A stretch of DNA of 64,000 nucleotides, from contig NZ_LMDB01000012.1 of assembly GCF_001425005.1 (NCBI RefSeq), positions 715,407 through 779,406 of the forward strand, written 5' to 3'. A program made the translations under genes and the position numbers. Source of the DNA: Duganella sp. Root336D2. GTDB lineage: Bacteria > Pseudomonadota > Gammaproteobacteria > Burkholderiales > Burkholderiaceae_D. The notes beneath the pieces were generated by a model. It worked only from the letters and a program-made list of their open reading frames with translations. It did not search any database and was not told the DNA's origin. Of this stretch, positions 63,901 through 64,000 are shown in pieces (position 1 is the first letter of the stretch; the number at the start of each line of letters is the position of its first letter).

Positions 63901-64000
63901 ATGAAATCAGTCGCGGTCATCGGCGGTGGCATCAGCGGCGTTACGACGGCTTACGCGTTGGCGCGCCGCGGCCTCCAGGTCACCTTGTTCGAGCGCCATC
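63901..64000 (+). CDS. FAD-dependent oxidoreductase, N-terminal fragment (window edge)
   Basis: Only the first 33 codons are in the window: MKSVAVIGGGISGVTTAYAL and then ARRGLQVTLFERH. This is a classic GxGxxG dinucleotide-binding strand-loop-helix ending in the ribose-binding Glu. The pattern is closest to DadA-type D-amino-acid dehydrogenases, but the fragment is too short to separate these from other amine oxidase or glycine oxidase relatives. Confidence 0.7.
   Translation, partial: MKSVAVIGGGISGVTTAYALARRGLQVTLFERH

Overview
The window is high-GC bacterial DNA, roughly 60-67% in the rows counted by hand. It looks like chromosome of a betaproteobacterium of the Oxalobacteraceae (Massilia/Duganella/Janthinobacterium type). 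The grounds are a two-block flagellar cluster with fliEF divergent, the backbone yicC-gmk-rpoZ-spoT-greB and rph-rdgB-hemW, a PEP-CTERM-like exported protein, and dispersed REP-like palindromes with a RAYT gene. The genus is an inference. No rRNA, tRNA or CRISPR array was seen.

Region 1 (1-28.4 kb) is flagellar. The 3' part of a GGDEF-EAL protein is followed by flgGHIJKL on the plus strand. flgL runs tail-to-tail into the minus-strand operon fliF-G-H-I-J-K-L-M-N-O-P-Q-R, and fliE faces away from fliF. A 36-bp near-perfect hairpin then fills the gap between fliE and the late minus-strand block fliC-flaG-fliD-fliS-fliT-fliK2-fhlB-like-ycgR. Sigma-28 type promoters can be read directly upstream of flgKL, fliD and fliC, so the export apparatus, rod and rings come from the main operons while filament, junction and cap genes form a FliA class. 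flgBCDEF, flhBA, the chemotaxis operon, fliA and flgM are not in the window.

Region 2 (28.7-34.0 kb) holds a PEP-CTERM-like protein, a diguanylate cyclase, a NarL-type two-component pair, a small basic membrane protein and greB. Region 3 (34.1-38.7 kb) looks inserted between greB and spoT: a YIP1 / HlyD / LolD-like ATPase / MacB-like permease operon, and a RAYT transposase flanked by about 40-bp inverted repeats that carry a GGGTCTGACCC palindrome. Region 4 (38.7-46.5 kb) is spoT, rpoZ and gmk, then a TetR-hydrolase pair with a readable operator, a DUF72 protein, an M20 peptidase and yicC.

Region 5 (46.6-53.5 kb) holds a Ser/Thr kinase with its PP2C phosphatase, rph, a LysR-oxidoreductase divergent pair, rdgB and hemW. 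It ends in a nest of REP-like repeats fused to a broken ankyrin-repeat gene end. Region 6 (53.5-64 kb) holds a chemoreceptor with a CheR-type C-terminal pentapeptide, an RND efflux operon (MexAB-OprM type) ending in a translationally coupled patatin, transaldolase, a small membrane protein and the first 33 codons of a FAD-dependent oxidoreductase.
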